Source: Euborellia annulipes (Eukaryota > Arthropoda > Insecta > Dermaptera > Anisolabididae). From it: DNA of 64,000 nucleotides. Shown here one piece after another: positions 22,366 through 33,684 of this stretch. Each line of letters opens with the position of its first letter. The stretch's first letter is position 1. The notes under the pieces were generated by a model, which worked only from the letters and a program-made list of their open reading frames with translations, was not told the origin of the DNA and ran no database searches. The position numbers were made by a program, and so were the translations under genes. The DNA lies in NCBI GenBank assembly GCA_023213315.1, contig JAKCPI010005213.1, forward strand, positions 1 through 64,000, written 5' to 3'.

Positions 22366-22396
<31 letters not shown>

Positions 22397-22861
22397 CCCT
22401 TTTGCCGATTTGCCGGCCCCTGCACAAAGCACCTCTCTTTGCACTAAGCGAATATCGGATTTCGGAGGACAGATGGTCAAGAAATGTCCCGTCCGCTTCA
22501 TATGATATTTTCCGCCTGCATTGGTGGCCACCCTCTTTTCAATCTAGAAAAAGATTCTTCGCTCTACACACTCACTTATTCACCTATGTTGATCTCAGAG
22601 CAATAAGCCCTAAAAAAATTCTTTGATCAATTTAATAAAAAGAGATGCATCTTTTAAAAATAGAATTTTTTTCATTAAATTTGATAGTCTTCACGCCTCC
22701 TCAAATGAATAAAACCCTCTGCTAGTGAATCTAGGACATTTTTTTACACTGAATTCAGATAAGTAGTTAGAATTTTTCCATCAGCCTAGAGATATAGAGA
22801 AAATAAATTTTAATTAACCCCTAGGGCAATTTGTACCAACCCTAAATACAAAAAACATATA
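22061..22861. other. Non-coding, no gene seen
   Basis: Contains a (GA)n run at about 22,369-22,393. Open frames crossing it on both strands are low-complexity artefacts. Confidence 0.5.
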
Positions 22862-23054
22862 TTTACGATATTCTATAGTTCTTTGGCATTTCAAAAATTA
22901 TTCATTCGTGAAAATCTGTTAATTATTAACGAAATTATTAACAAAATAGTTTAAAAAATCCGGTATATATACCAGTTATAAGTTTAAGCGCCTAAAAGAT
23001 AGGCAGCCAAAGTGCTTTTTTACCAAACTGATAACTATTTTGTTAATAATTTCA

Positions 23055-23895
23055 GTAATAATTAGGGCTCGGATTTATAGGCACTAAAAATCTTTAAAAT
23101 AGGCAGGCAACTAAGCACTAAAAATCATTAAAATAGGCACTTAAAAAGGCATTTATTGTAAAAAAAGGCACTTAAAAGGCATTATTTAAGATAAAAAATT
23201 TTAAAAATCTGGTGTGACTGGCGCACAGCACACAACTTTCTCTTACCTTCGGTAATCAAAAGTTGTGTACTGTGCTTGTCACACCAGATTTTTTGTGTCG
23301 ACATGTATTTAGTTTCGACAGTACAGTATATTCGATTTTCAAGATGTAAAATTTATAAGTATAGCGAAATATTTATATTTTGTTACCATGGCAACCATTT
23401 CTCCTATCTTTTCGATGTAGTACAAGAGTAAAGTGGTCTTCAGAAGATTTCAATGACAAAATGAGAATATACAATTTATTGAGAATCTAAAAAATAATTG
23501 ATTTTTGAATTTAAAAAAAAATCGTTGGATCAAATTTTGAGAAAATCGAAAAAAACTGAAAAAGTGATTCAGTAAAGTACTAGTACTCTTTGGTCGATTT
23601 TGTTCAAAAGCTTTGTGTCACTTCCCATGGGGGTGCCTAACTTAAATATAAAATTTCAACCTCCTAGCTCTTTTCGTTCTTGAGATATTTTGTTCACAGA
23701 CACACACACACACAGACAGACAGACACACACACACACAGACAGACCCTGTCGCGAAAACCACTTTTTTGGATTCAGGGGACCTCAAAACGTGAAGATCCA
23801 TCAAAATCTCGACATCGAATTTTTGACATGAAACCAATACTTTCTCTCTCTCGCGGAGGGGGCGAAGCCCAACTGGGACGCTGTTTTTCGTTCGA

Positions 23896-23930
<35 letters not shown>

Positions 23931-24263
23931 TATTCGAATCTCGTTCGATTTTTTTTTGTAATTTTTCTCCGGATTTGTGATATAAAATGAATTTATTGTG
24001 AAATTTCAAAAAAAAAAAAGCCGAAATTGGCTTAAAATAGCTTATTTTAAGTTAAAATACTTAAAATAGGCACTAAAAAAGGCATTTATAGATGAAATAG
24101 GCACTAAAACCTGAAATCGGCCAAAATAGGCATTATAGGCACTAACAAATGCCTCTTATTTTATTCAGAATTTCATGAAACGTATACATATCATATTGGC
24201 CTAAATTTTAAGCCATAAATTAAAAAAAGGCAAATAGGGCGAAATCCGAGCCCTAGTAATAAT
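23055..24263. mobile_element. Non-autonomous hAT-type element with 8-bp TSD
   Basis: Termini TAGGGCTCGGATTT and AAATCCGAGCCCTA form a terminal inverted repeat (23,063 and 24,255), flanked by the direct repeat GTAATAAT (23,055-23,062 and 24,256-24,263). Both subterminal regions hold several AAATAGGCACT/AAAGGCA repeats, as expected for transposase-binding arrays. No transposase is encoded. It carries a family H copy and a second, unassigned insert at about 23,852-24,009 with a long T-run. Confidence 0.85.
23203..23851 (-). mobile_element. Family H copy nested in the hAT element
   Basis: The long palindrome and body are intact, with (CA)/(CAGACA)n near 23,698-23,745. It is cut off inside the right-hand ACTTTCTCTCTCT hairpin, where GC-rich sequence begins. 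Confidence 0.75.
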
Positions 24264-24509
24264 CCACAAATTTCACAAATGAATGATTTTTGGAAAGTCA
24301 AAGAACTATAGAATATAGTAAATATATGTTCTTTGCATTTAGAGATGGTAAAAATTGCATTAGGTGTGTCAAAAAAAAAAAACAACTGAAAAAATTCAAT
24401 TTTTCTAAATTGCGGCACGTCTAAATGACTTCCGATTGGGCCGAAACTTAATATTTATATGAATTATAACTATCTGCATAATTTTAAGGGGTGTCGCCTT
24501 AAAAAAATT

Positions 24510-24625
24510 TTGAAAATACGAAATAAGAGCCCGTTTAGAGCACATTCAGGTCTATTCTCTAAAAAGAGACGTTAAAATTTAACATCAACAAATGGGTGTT
24601 AAAAAAAGGGAGCGATGAACTCTTA
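24510..24625. repeat. Fragment of the TCTATTCTCTAAA TIR family
   Basis: AGGTCTATTCTCTAAAAAG, AGACGTTAAAATTTAAC and GGGTGTTAAA match, inverted, the right end of the composite element at 53.3-54.5 kb. Confidence 0.55.
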
Positions 24626-25076
24626 AAAAACAAAAATTTTTTATTTATTTTTTTGGCTGCATGCAACTCAAATGCTTCGATTATTTAATAATCAAGAGTC
24701 ACGGGAGCGACTCGTCACCGAGAAAGGAAAAAGCAAAAGAAAGCAAAGAAACTCTTAATACTTCCATTTAGATGATATTCCAAATAGATTCCAATGGCTC
24801 ATTGCATTTACATAGACGAGTCGTCCCTAAGAAGACGATTATCAAGAAATATTTTAAATCCTTAATAAAAGATAGGGACGTGAAAAATTTTTTTTGAAAA
24901 ACTGTTCTCTTTCTAGGTGAATATCTCAAAAAATTTTTAAGATATCGAAGCCAAATTTTTTTTATTTTAAACTAGAATAAATAAAGATTATTTTGAGTAC
25001 AAAAAAAAATCTTTCCCAAAAAGAAAGGCAGAGGCTAAAATTTGAGATTTTGCCAATTTCAGGAGGCCAAAAGTCG

Positions 25077-25122
25077 GACAGCTGATGATGGTCCAACAAA
25101 ATTAGACCGAAACGTTGTGAAT
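25077..25122 (+). ncRNA. Hammerhead-like motif, stem I poor
   Basis: CTGATGA, extra T, GGTC, 11-base loop, GACC, GAAA, CGTT. Core and stem II are good, but the flanks do not pair directly as stem I, so this copy is probably inactive. Confidence 0.45.
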
Positions 25123-25613
25123 TGGGAGTTTCATTAGTTAAGTGATTACTCATTTCTGGCAGCCACTCTCTAGCATTAATCTAGAACATGAAGAGAAACC
25201 ATCGTTTTGTGGATACTGACTTTAAAAAGTAATATGTCGAATATCTATGATTTCTATATGGTAGGGAGGGGGTAAAGACACGACCGACAAATTTTTCTGG
25301 ATGGAATAAATGTGTCAATTAAGAGGGATAATTATTCAAAATATATAAAAGCTGGCCATGATAAATTATAATTATAATAATTATTATAAAATGAATAAAT
25401 CCAAACAACAACAAGAAAAAGATAAAATTTTATGATAAAAAATGTAACACCTCCATTTAATGGGTGCCATTTAAATATTTTATATCTCGTTATCAGGTGA
25501 AATAAAATCAACTAATGGTTTTATCGCAATTTAATTAGAGCTTTTTTTTCAACTTCAAACTCCTATCTATCATTAAATTTAAAAATTCCTCAAAAAAATT
25601 TACACAATTTGTG

Positions 25614-25731
25614 GGATCCACTTTTTTGGACTCAGGACCTCAAAACGTGTATATCCATCAAAATCTCGACATTGAATTTTTGACATGATCACAATACTTT
25701 CTCTCTCTATATATATAGGGTAAGAGAAAGT
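25614..25731 (-). mobile_element. Family H left-end fragment
   Basis: Carries the CTCAGGACCTCAAAACGTG block and the ACTTTCTCT hairpin. An adjoining scrap at 25,740-25,800 matches the ATGAGAATATAGATTTTAAAG block. Confidence 0.7.
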
Positions 25732-26376
25732 AAAAAAAAGTGTGCTTCAAACAATATCAATGGGGAAATGAGAATATAGATTTTAAAGAGCATCTAAAAA
25801 ATATAATTCATTCTATCCAAAGTATGAGGTAAATAAAAATTTTGGTTGAACCATTTACAATTGTCCAATAGTAAATATATTTTCAGACATTAAAAAACAA
25901 GACTATTATAAGGAATTTTTCAATGCGATTTTTTTTTAATGAATTAAATTTTTTGTTAACAAGCAAATACAAAAAAACAATCTGTCCAAATAATCTTTAA
26001 TTTTTTTTAAATTTAAAAATGAATTTATTGTTATTATTAATCACATATTAATTAAGAAATTTTTAAAATAAGCTTAGATGATTTATTTAAAAACCAACTG
26101 TCAAATTAGTTCAGCATTCTTGCAATAGATGGCAGGCTAGTCTAACAGACGATATAGTATTAGCCTATATCTGGCTGATATTTATATATTTTTATGCTTT
26201 TATAAAAGATACATAATATATAATAACATAATAAAGTATTTATTGTTAAAATATCAATGATCAATGCATTAAATATTATTAGCTACCATTCTGCCATCTC
26301 TTGGCAAATTTTTGAATTACTTGATTTTTTGGGAATACTTTTTATGACACACAACGCCATCTTATCGGGAAAAACA

Positions 26377-26603
26377 TGGGTAACCACTTCGCTCCCGTCC
26401 CCCCTTAAATATAAAATTTCAACTTCGAAGCTCATTTTCTTCATGCTTAAAAAATGTCCACACAGAAAGACAGACCATTTTGCGGGACCCACCTTTTTAG
26501 ACTCAGGGGACCTCAAAACGTGTATTTCAATCAAAATCTTGCCATCGAATTTTTGACATAAATCCAATACTTTCTCTACATATATATATAGCTAAGAGAA
26601 AGT
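26377..26603 (-). mobile_element. Family H left half, diverged
   Basis: Retains the AAATATAAAATTTCAAC, CTCAGGGGACCTCAAAACG and end-hairpin blocks. The internal microsatellite is nearly absent. Confidence 0.65.
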
Positions 26604-26606
26604 AAA

Positions 26607-26779
26607 AGAAAATCTGATGTGAGTGGTCGCACATAACTTTCTCTTACCTTCGGTAATCGAAAGTTGTGAACTGTGCTAGTCACGCCAGATATTTTGTGTG
26701 GACTTTCTCGACATCGAATTTTTGACATGAAACCAATACTTTCTCTTTATATATTAACATATATAGGTAAGAGAAAGTA
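26607..26779 (-). mobile_element. Miniature family H: two hairpins with almost nothing between
   Basis: The long palindrome (26,611-26,693, slightly diverged) is joined by a short linker to the CGACATCGAATTTTTGACATG block and the ACTTTCTCT hairpin. The whole unit is ~170 bp. Confidence 0.7.
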
Positions 26780-27407
26780 AAATTCATCATCATTTACATT
26801 TTTTGTTTTAAATAAATAATTAAATTTGAAGGCTTTAAACTGTACGTCATAATCCGTGTAATAATAAAAAGAGATTGGATGGCATTCCTCTGACACTGAT
26901 AGCTATAACATGAACAAACATCAAAATGTCTTTTTAGTGCATTTTATTTATAAAAAATATTCATATTTTCTTAATTAATTAACAGTGCAACTTTAAACAT
27001 GTAAATGTCAAGAATTCACAACTTAGTAATTAAATATGCGAATAGGCTGATGATGGGCGATGGAGTGAGGCGAGTTGCTTGGTCCAGGAAGAGAATAGAA
27101 AACGGCGAGAAATAATAAATTGGAAGACGTCGCAAAAACTTTTTCCGGAGGGGCCATTACAGGTGGCTGAGGGCGCCAATAAGTCACGATACCATAGCCC
27201 CAAACTCTTTTGTCACGGACAACAATTTTTTTTTGCTGATTAGTCAGTTCGCACGTCGAACTCTTCTTCTCTTCGTCTTACAATTAAATGACAAAAAGAT
27301 CTTTCTTTGTTCTTGGGAAAAGTTTTCATTGCGGAAAATAAATTAAAGCAATTTCACTTTCTCTTACCTATATATTTAATAAATAAGAGAATTTCGTTTT
27401 TAGTTTA

Positions 27408-27965
27408 AAAATCTGGTATGATGGTCGCACAGCACACAACTTTCTCATTAGCTTTGGTAGTTGTGTTCTGTGCTTGTCACGCCAGATTTTTTGTGTCTAG
27501 TTATATTTAGTTACCACTGATATATTGTAAACATGGGAAAATATTTTGTTACCATGGCAACCATTTCTCCTATCTTTTATATGAAGTACAAGAGTAAAGT
27601 GGTCTTCAAACAATTTTGAGAGCAAAATGAGAATATATATTTTAAAGAGCATTTAAAAAATAATTAATTTTTGAATTTTAATCAAAAACTGGAAAAGTAC
27701 ATCAGGAAAATACAAGTACTCTTTGGACGATTTTGTTCAAAAGTTTCATGTTACCTCCCAGGGGGGTACCTAACCTAAATATAAAATTTCAATCTCCTAG
27801 CTCTTTTCGTTCTAGAGATATTTTGTTCACAGGCAGACCATGTCGCGAAAACCACTTTTTTTATTCAGGGGACCTCAAAACGTGTATATCCATCAAAATC
27901 TCGACATCGAATTTTTGACATGAATCCAATACTTTCTCTCTCTATATATTAACCTATATTAAAGT
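27408..27965 (-). mobile_element. Family H copy, diverged
   Basis: Palindromic end at 27,410-27,488, body blocks intact, microsatellite nearly absent, right hairpin damaged. A partial plus-order scrap follows at 27,966-28,030. Confidence 0.7.
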
Positions 27966-28450
27966 AAAAATATCTCATGAACGAAAAGAGAAACAAGGAT
28001 GAAATTTTATATTTATATTTAAGTTAACTTATCACAACTTGAGTTCAAATCCACCTTATGACAAAAAATTATCCAAATCTATTTTAGATACCTCCTCCTG
28101 AGGAAGAAAACAGGAACAGATATCAGTATCATTCTTCAGAATAACCACAACGTGTCCTGTCAGTAGTGTCAGGGGTTATTAGTAACTGCGGAAAGAATTG
28201 CAACAAAAAGTTTTTGAAAATCGGGGAAGAGTACTATTAAATTATGTGCATTTTTAGGTGTTATTTTTTTTTTATCTGGACTTAAATTCATAATTTTTTA
28301 GTTGCTCTTTGAAATGCATATTCTCATATTGCTCCAAAATTGAAACCCACTTTATTCTTATTGTATATGTCAACTCAAAAAATCTGGAGTAACAGCACAG
28401 CTGAGAACTTTAGATTATCGAAGGAATATTTATTCAATAAGTTGTATGCC

Positions 28451-29156
28451 ATCAAATTTAATGTTAGCTGATAATAAAACAAGTGAAAAATATGCTACCC
28501 ATATTTTATCAAGAATTATCTAAATCCTAAATTAATTTCCGCTGGCTATTTACATCTAATAGATCAACTTTCTTTCGGCTTCTTTTCTTTTTTTTTACAA
28601 TTATTTTAAAATCCAATGAACCATAAACTACCGATAATAACATGTACAGTATCTATTGAAGCAAAAAGCGATCAATTTTAATTTGGTCCGCGTGCGGGAC
28701 GCCAGAGCGAACAGGTGGAATTAATGGATTAATGTCATGTGACGAGACGAGACAACGAGAAGATGGCCACAATGAACCTAAATGGACGCCAGGAAGCGTG
28801 AATTGTGATACCCAAACATCTACAACGGACGAAATGGGAGGCGGGGAAGAGTAGTCAATAAGTCCCCTGGGATTCTTTTTTTGGCATTTGAGGCAATTTA
28901 GAGTTGGTAGTAAATGGAATACACTATGTGAACCGAAACTCTGATTCTAAAAAAAGCGAGACTTCTACACCAGGACAAACTATTAAGAGAATAATAAAGA
29001 AAGATCTGATTATTGGCATAAAATAGATTGCAGGCCTGGTCGGAGAAAAAAATAAAATATCGAGATCTTTGTTGACAAGAAAGAATAATCTCTTCATCGA
29101 GTTTACTCCCTGCCGTTACAGGCATTATAGGGAATAATCTATATCTTTATATATAA
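28451..29156. other. Non-coding, no gene seen
   Basis: No exon, RNA gene or recognised repeat. Confidence 0.5.
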
Positions 29157-29233
29157 AATCTCGACATCGAATTTTTGACATGAATCAAATACTTTCTCTC
29201 TATATATTTCATATATAGAGTAAGAGAAAATAA
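29157..29233 (-). mobile_element. Solo family H end
   Basis: TCTCGACATCGAATTTTTG block plus the ACTTTCTCT hairpin only. Confidence 0.65.
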
Positions 29234-29793
29234 AAAATTAAATGTGGAAAAACGTATGTATGTAAGTATATGTTCTATAGAAATCTACAATTTTCAATGA
29301 ATCTATTTGAAATTAAGTACACATTTAGTACATGGACCAGGGAGTAACGTAGTAATAATTTTAATTTTGGAAAATTAATTACAATCAAATTTTTTTAATA
29401 TGGAAACACAAAATCTACAAGTTGGCTTTAAAATTAAGCAGGCAGATAGTTGCTCTATGACTAGCTTTCTGGGTATACAACTAGGCCTGAGGGAGGAGCT
29501 ACTCAGTCATTTAAAAAAAGCACGCATACGACTGACCCTTTAAACAGTCATAAATAGACCCTTTTGTGCTGTGCCCAGCCGGTACCTACGCTTGAACTCA
29601 AGATCCCTTCTTAACATCTTAACACTTGCATTGCAAGAAATTGGAAATAAACTTGCCCGCCAGGCGGGCTTTGCGACTAGTTAGTATTATAAAATTGTCT
29701 TAAGAATTGATTGTAGTTGGCTGGAAGGAAGATCAATTTTTTCTAAGAACCGTGGGCAAAAAATAAATATCTTTGCGTATTATCGGTTTATTT

Positions 29794-29836
29794 GTAAATA
29801 TTTCGATCCCATTAAGATGGGATCATCCTTAGTGTA
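29794..29836 (-). ncRNA. Decayed hammerhead-like motif
   Basis: On the minus strand: CTAAGGA, T, GATCCC, loop, GGGATC, GAAA. Stem II is a perfect 6 bp, but the core CTGA has become CTAA. The surrounding sequence is related to the element at 53.65 kb. Confidence 0.4.
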
Positions 29837-29928
29837 CAAGCAACAGATGTTTTGCAAGCAGATAAGCATTCCATGAATAGAATTTTATAAAATTGATACT
29901 AATAATATATGAAGAAAGAAAAACTCTT

Positions 29929-30327
29929 TAAGGTGCGCGTCTCGGAGTGCTAATTTTGGGAGATTCCAGCGGCCACAATTTTGAAGCTATCGACCTCAAT
30001 TTTTTTTTAAATTAAAGCTATTTAAAATATCTACAACTTATAGAAGCCCTTTTTTTGATTTTCGAAAAAATAAATTTTTTTTTTAGATTAATCGCATTAA
30101 ATAAAAGATATTTTTAAAAAATCCGCTCTATATCTTATAGATAATTAAATTAGTAATCATTGTGTTAAAAAATAATTAATTTTCTATCCTTAATTAATTA
30201 GTTGGAAATTTTAAAAAGTAATGGAAAAAATCCCTTGTATTCCTATGGGAAAAACTAACGCCATCTCTTGCCGCCTCGAGTAACTCGGTAGTCAGTGTTC
30301 TAACCGTTTTTCGAGACGCGCACCTTA
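29929..30327 (+). mobile_element. Family T TIR element, intact ends
   Basis: Terminal inverted repeat AGGTGCGCGTCTCG (29,931) and CGAGACGCGCACCT (ends 30,325), each followed outward by TA. A 2-bp TA duplication suggests a Tc1/mariner-type mobiliser. No transposase is encoded; length is about 395 bp. This copy shows what the two interrupted copies (7.8 and 38.9 kb) looked like before insertion. Confidence 0.8.
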
Positions 30328-31699
30328 TGCATAATAAATTCTTCTCATCAAGAGTAATTAGGGTCTATGTACAAAAAGCCCTGCCAGGCAGTGTCCCTAT
30401 AAATGTTTTTTTTTTTATTATTATTTTCCACCTTAATAAAACAAAAATATATGATTTCCAACTTGAAGTGAAAAAGAAGGCTTAGAAGATTTCTTAAAGC
30501 TTTCCAATGCCTAATCAATGGCCTTTGGTCAGCAGAGAGCTTTTCAGCTCCTTAGATTCTCGTTAATCTAATAATGGATTGGGCGTGGTCCTTTACTGGG
30601 TGGGTAACCAGGGCCAATCCGATTTTCCTAATTTCTCCCCTGAAACTTAACACATTTTCTTAGAAACTTTTGAATTCAAGCTCGAAAATAAGATAAAAAA
30701 AATTAAAAATAGTATAAATATGTCTATCTAATGTTTATTTATAGTTTAATGTGATAGTGTGTGTAAATTTTGTTTTTATTTCCTGAAAGTTAGGCAACCA
30801 AAATGACCAGCGTGATCCGGAGTACAAGAGGCTGCCTACTTTGCAGCAAATAAAAGCATTTTTATATTTTGTTGAATATATTTATTTTTGTAATTTCTTG
30901 TTGGAATAAGTTTTTTTTTTTTTTTTTTTTTTGTAAAAAGTAAATAGGGATTTATTAATGAGTGTTAATGTTGAACCAGTGAACCTCTTATTATATTAAT
31001 TAATTTTTTTTTCGTATAAATATCTCGACAGTGAGGAGAGAAGAAATAACAGAGTGTTTTTGACAGATAGAGATTATATAAATATTATTTATTGTTTTGT
31101 AATTAGTACTCTCAACTTAATAAAGTTTTACGAGGTTAATTTTTTTTTGTTTCTATATTCACGCATCAAAAAATAATATTTTAACATGGATAAATCATTA
31201 ACGAAAAAGGGGAAGGGAGGGGGGATAAATTGTATATACTCCTAATAAAATAGATTACGGAGTGAATATACATTAAATAAAATAGAAAAATGTCAATGTT
31301 AAAATAATAGAAAAATAATCCAGAACAAAGTGAATAATATAAGCCTGCATTTTATATACATATGTAACTCATATTTATTTTTCCTCTTCAGAAAATATTT
31401 CACTTTGTAATATTTAAATATGTCTGCTATAAAAGACCCGCACGAGATTATCACACCCGACCAGGCGTCGATACAAAAAAAGACCCTCCAAAGAGTCTAT
31501 TCCCTAAAAGGGATATTTATATGTATAATAATAAGCTTTCTTAAAAAAAGAAAAAAAAGAGAAGAGGGAGGAATTATAAAGTAAAGCCAAAGATGAAATC
31601 CCTAGGGAAGAGATATTCTAAAGCAAAACATACTTTTACACCGAAACCATTATTATTATTAAATTTAGGTACAAGTTGTGGCTGTAGATATTTAGTGAA
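30328..31699. other. Non-coding, no gene seen
   Basis: AT-rich. Includes a T-run at 30,910-30,932 and a short GTTAGGCAACCAAAATGACC block (30,790) related to the MITE at 63.15 kb. Confidence 0.5.
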
Positions 31700-31744
31700 G
31701 GATGTATGAAGACAGAGTCAGCTCTGAATGCTTTCATCAATCAG

Positions 31745-31796
31745 CTCGAAACGTTTCGATTCATTTATTATGCACCATCTTCAGTCAATTAATCGC
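31745..31796 (-). ncRNA. Hammerhead-like motif
   Basis: On the minus strand: TTGA, CTGAAGA, T, GGT, loop, ATC, GAAA, CGTT, TCGA. Stem I is 4 bp with one G-U pair. Stem II is short with one wobble. Confidence 0.5.
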
Positions 31797-31860
31797 TGTA
31801 TATTTTGCTCAGAGTTGGTCGAGTAATTTAGCATATATGTAAACACTTGCTTTGATGATT

Positions 31861-32076
31861 GTGTCTAATTTCATGGGAATGATTGTAGATGGCGCTGATG
31901 TTTATGTCTAACTTCATGGGAATGACTGTAGATGGGCGTTGATGTTTATGTCTAACTTCATGGGAATGACTGTAGATGGCGCTGATGTTTATGTCTAACT
32001 TCATGGGAATGACTATAGATGGCGCTGATGTTTGTGACTATTTTAATGGGAATGAATGTAGATGGCGCTGATGTTT
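31861..32076 (+). repeat. 43-bp minisatellite, about five units
   Basis: Units with TCATGGGAATGA, TGTAGATGGCGCTGATG and TTTATGTCTAA recur every 43-44 bp. The last unit is diverged. It lies at the centre of the inverted pair. Confidence 0.85.
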
Positions 32077-32240
32077 TTGCACATAAACCTAATAGATTGA
32101 TGATAGATATATTTGACTGTATTCTTCCAAGCCTAAAAATTTTCATAATATTCATATATAATATAGTATTCTATTTACGAAACAATGTATATGCCATATA
32201 ACTCGACCAACTCTGAGCAACATATACACCGATTAATGAA

Positions 32241-32283
32241 TGGACTGAAGATGGTATATAATAAATGAACCGAAACGTTTCCA
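32241..32283 (+). ncRNA. Hammerhead-like motif, complete core
   Basis: TGGA, CTGAAGA, T, GGT, loop, ACC, GAAA, CGTT, TCCA. Stem I is 4 bp perfect (TGGA/TCCA). Predicted cleavage is after T32,279. Confidence 0.6.
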
Positions 32284-32696
32284 ACTGATTAATGAAAGCA
32301 TTCAGAGTATTTTTTTTACGTATTTTTTGCCACAATCCATACAAGTAATCGCAAAAAACCAAGTTAGATCTTGACTAGGATTGTGGCAAAAAATACGTAG
32401 GCCATGTCAACAATTGTGTTAATTTTAAGCAGGATGCCAATGAGGTTTTGAAATATTATATCGGACTAATTTAAATATACTCTGCCATCTGGTGGAGTTA
32501 AAATTAATAATACTATTATGAAAATTACTAACTAGCCAGTATTCATAACATCATTCTTTCGATGTCCTTATGAGCTCTCCGTTCATGCGAATGTGTGTCG
32601 CTGAAATTTTTAATTTTCATTTATTCTCGCCTCATATTTTTGTATTGTAGAGAAGGTGTAATAATAACATGTGATAATAATATGTATGAAAATATT

Positions 32697-32745
32697 TTAG
32701 CTCTGAAGATGGCTTAGACCAGTGGCCGAAACGTCAGCCTGGAAC
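32697..32745 (+). ncRNA. Hammerhead-like motif, single copy
   Basis: GCT, CTGAAGA, T, GGC, loop, GCC, GAAA, CGTC, AGC. The core is intact and stem I is 3 bp. I do not see an inverted partner nearby. Confidence 0.5.
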
Positions 32746-33017
32746 GGCAACAATAAAAGAAAAAATTTTGGCTGGATATGTCTTGATTTTTTAAAGTGAA
32801 ACTTTAATTTGATCGACACAAATTTTTTCGTTTCTCTATCAGCATGTCGCGTTCAAAGGCCCTGACGCTACAAGTTATGACGTCACAAGCTATGACGACA
32901 AAATTAGGAAAGTTGAAATTTAATATATATGACGAATTATAAAAAAAATAATTGTGAGATTTAATTTTTCAATTTTTAAATTGAGAAAATAAAATTTTTA
33001 AAATAATTTTAAATGAT

Positions 33018-33684
33018 TTAAGGTGCGATCACACCGGGACCTGACTTGTGTTTACTGACTGGAGTTCTAACCGAATCCGAATTGAGGGGGGTCACACACT
33101 AAAACTTGACTGGAGTGACGTAATCTGATATTTGGTATATAAGTATGTCGAAGGATAAACAATGCTTTTTACTTGAATGATACTATTTTCCTTCCCAGCA
33201 ATTTATTTCTAAATAAACTTAATAAAACTAATTATCGTTATATCAAGAAATATTTTTACTAAATTTTAAGTAAAAATATTTCTTAATTGACTATTTAAAA
33301 AATAATATCTTATTAATTTAAAAAAATTTGTAATCTATTTGTTTTGACTTAACATATTTTCCTGCAATTTTTAATAAAAAATAGAAGTTATCTCAAAATT
33401 ATTATTTATTTGTATTATTATTACTTAAATAAAGCCTTATATTGCCAAAAATGTCTTTATTAAGGAACCGATCAAACAGCTGGTCGGCCATGTTGGCTTC
33501 CCAGCCAGCCGGAGTCAGGTCCCGATCCAACAAAATTGGTTAGCCACCAGAGTCCGTATCGTGACGTAGCTCCGCTCAACTCCGTTTCGGCAGCAGTGTG
33601 TGCACCTCCATAGAAATACATAGGTTGGGTCTGCCACCGGACTCAACTCAAGTCAAGTCAGGTTCCGGTGTGATCGCACCTTTA
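33018..33684. mobile_element. TIR element with TTA target duplication (1 of 2)
   Basis: Near-perfect 29-bp inverted ends: AGGTGCGATCACACCGG at 33,021 and CCGGTGTGATCGCACCT ending at 33,681, continuing into CTGACTTG/CAAGTCAG. It is flanked by TTA (33,018-33,020 and 33,682-33,684), consistent with PIF/Harbinger-type mobilisation. About 660 bp, with no transposase. Confidence 0.75.

Larger units (their letters stand above)
22862..24345. mobile_element. Fold-back element split by a hAT insertion
   Basis: TATTTACGATATTCTATAG at the left and its near-complement at the right (24,300-24,330) mark inverted outer arms. Further inverted blocks lie around AACAAAATAGTT and AACTATTTTGTT. Removing the hAT element at 23,063-24,255 rejoins the right arm, so the hAT element inserted later. 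Confidence 0.6.
31730..32310. mobile_element. Inverted-pair retroelement remnant with two hammerhead motifs
   Basis: Outer arms (GAATGCTTTCATCAATCAG at 31,728 and its near-complement near 32,285-32,305) and inner arms (CAGAGTTGGTCGAGTAA and its complement near 32,198) are inverted copies. Each arm carries a hammerhead-like motif in opposite orientation. The centre holds a 43-bp minisatellite. The arrangement resembles the inverted terminal repeats of Penelope-like elements, but no reverse transcriptase is present. Confidence 0.65.

Noticed and set aside
22211..22626. Overlapping 106- and 107-codon frames on opposite strands
   Set aside because: They overlap a (GA)n run, have no recognisable motif or splice context, and look like chance frames.
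31861..32076. Regular repeats as a CRISPR-like array
   Set aside because: Units are contiguous, with no unique spacers, in a eukaryotic genome. It is a minisatellite.
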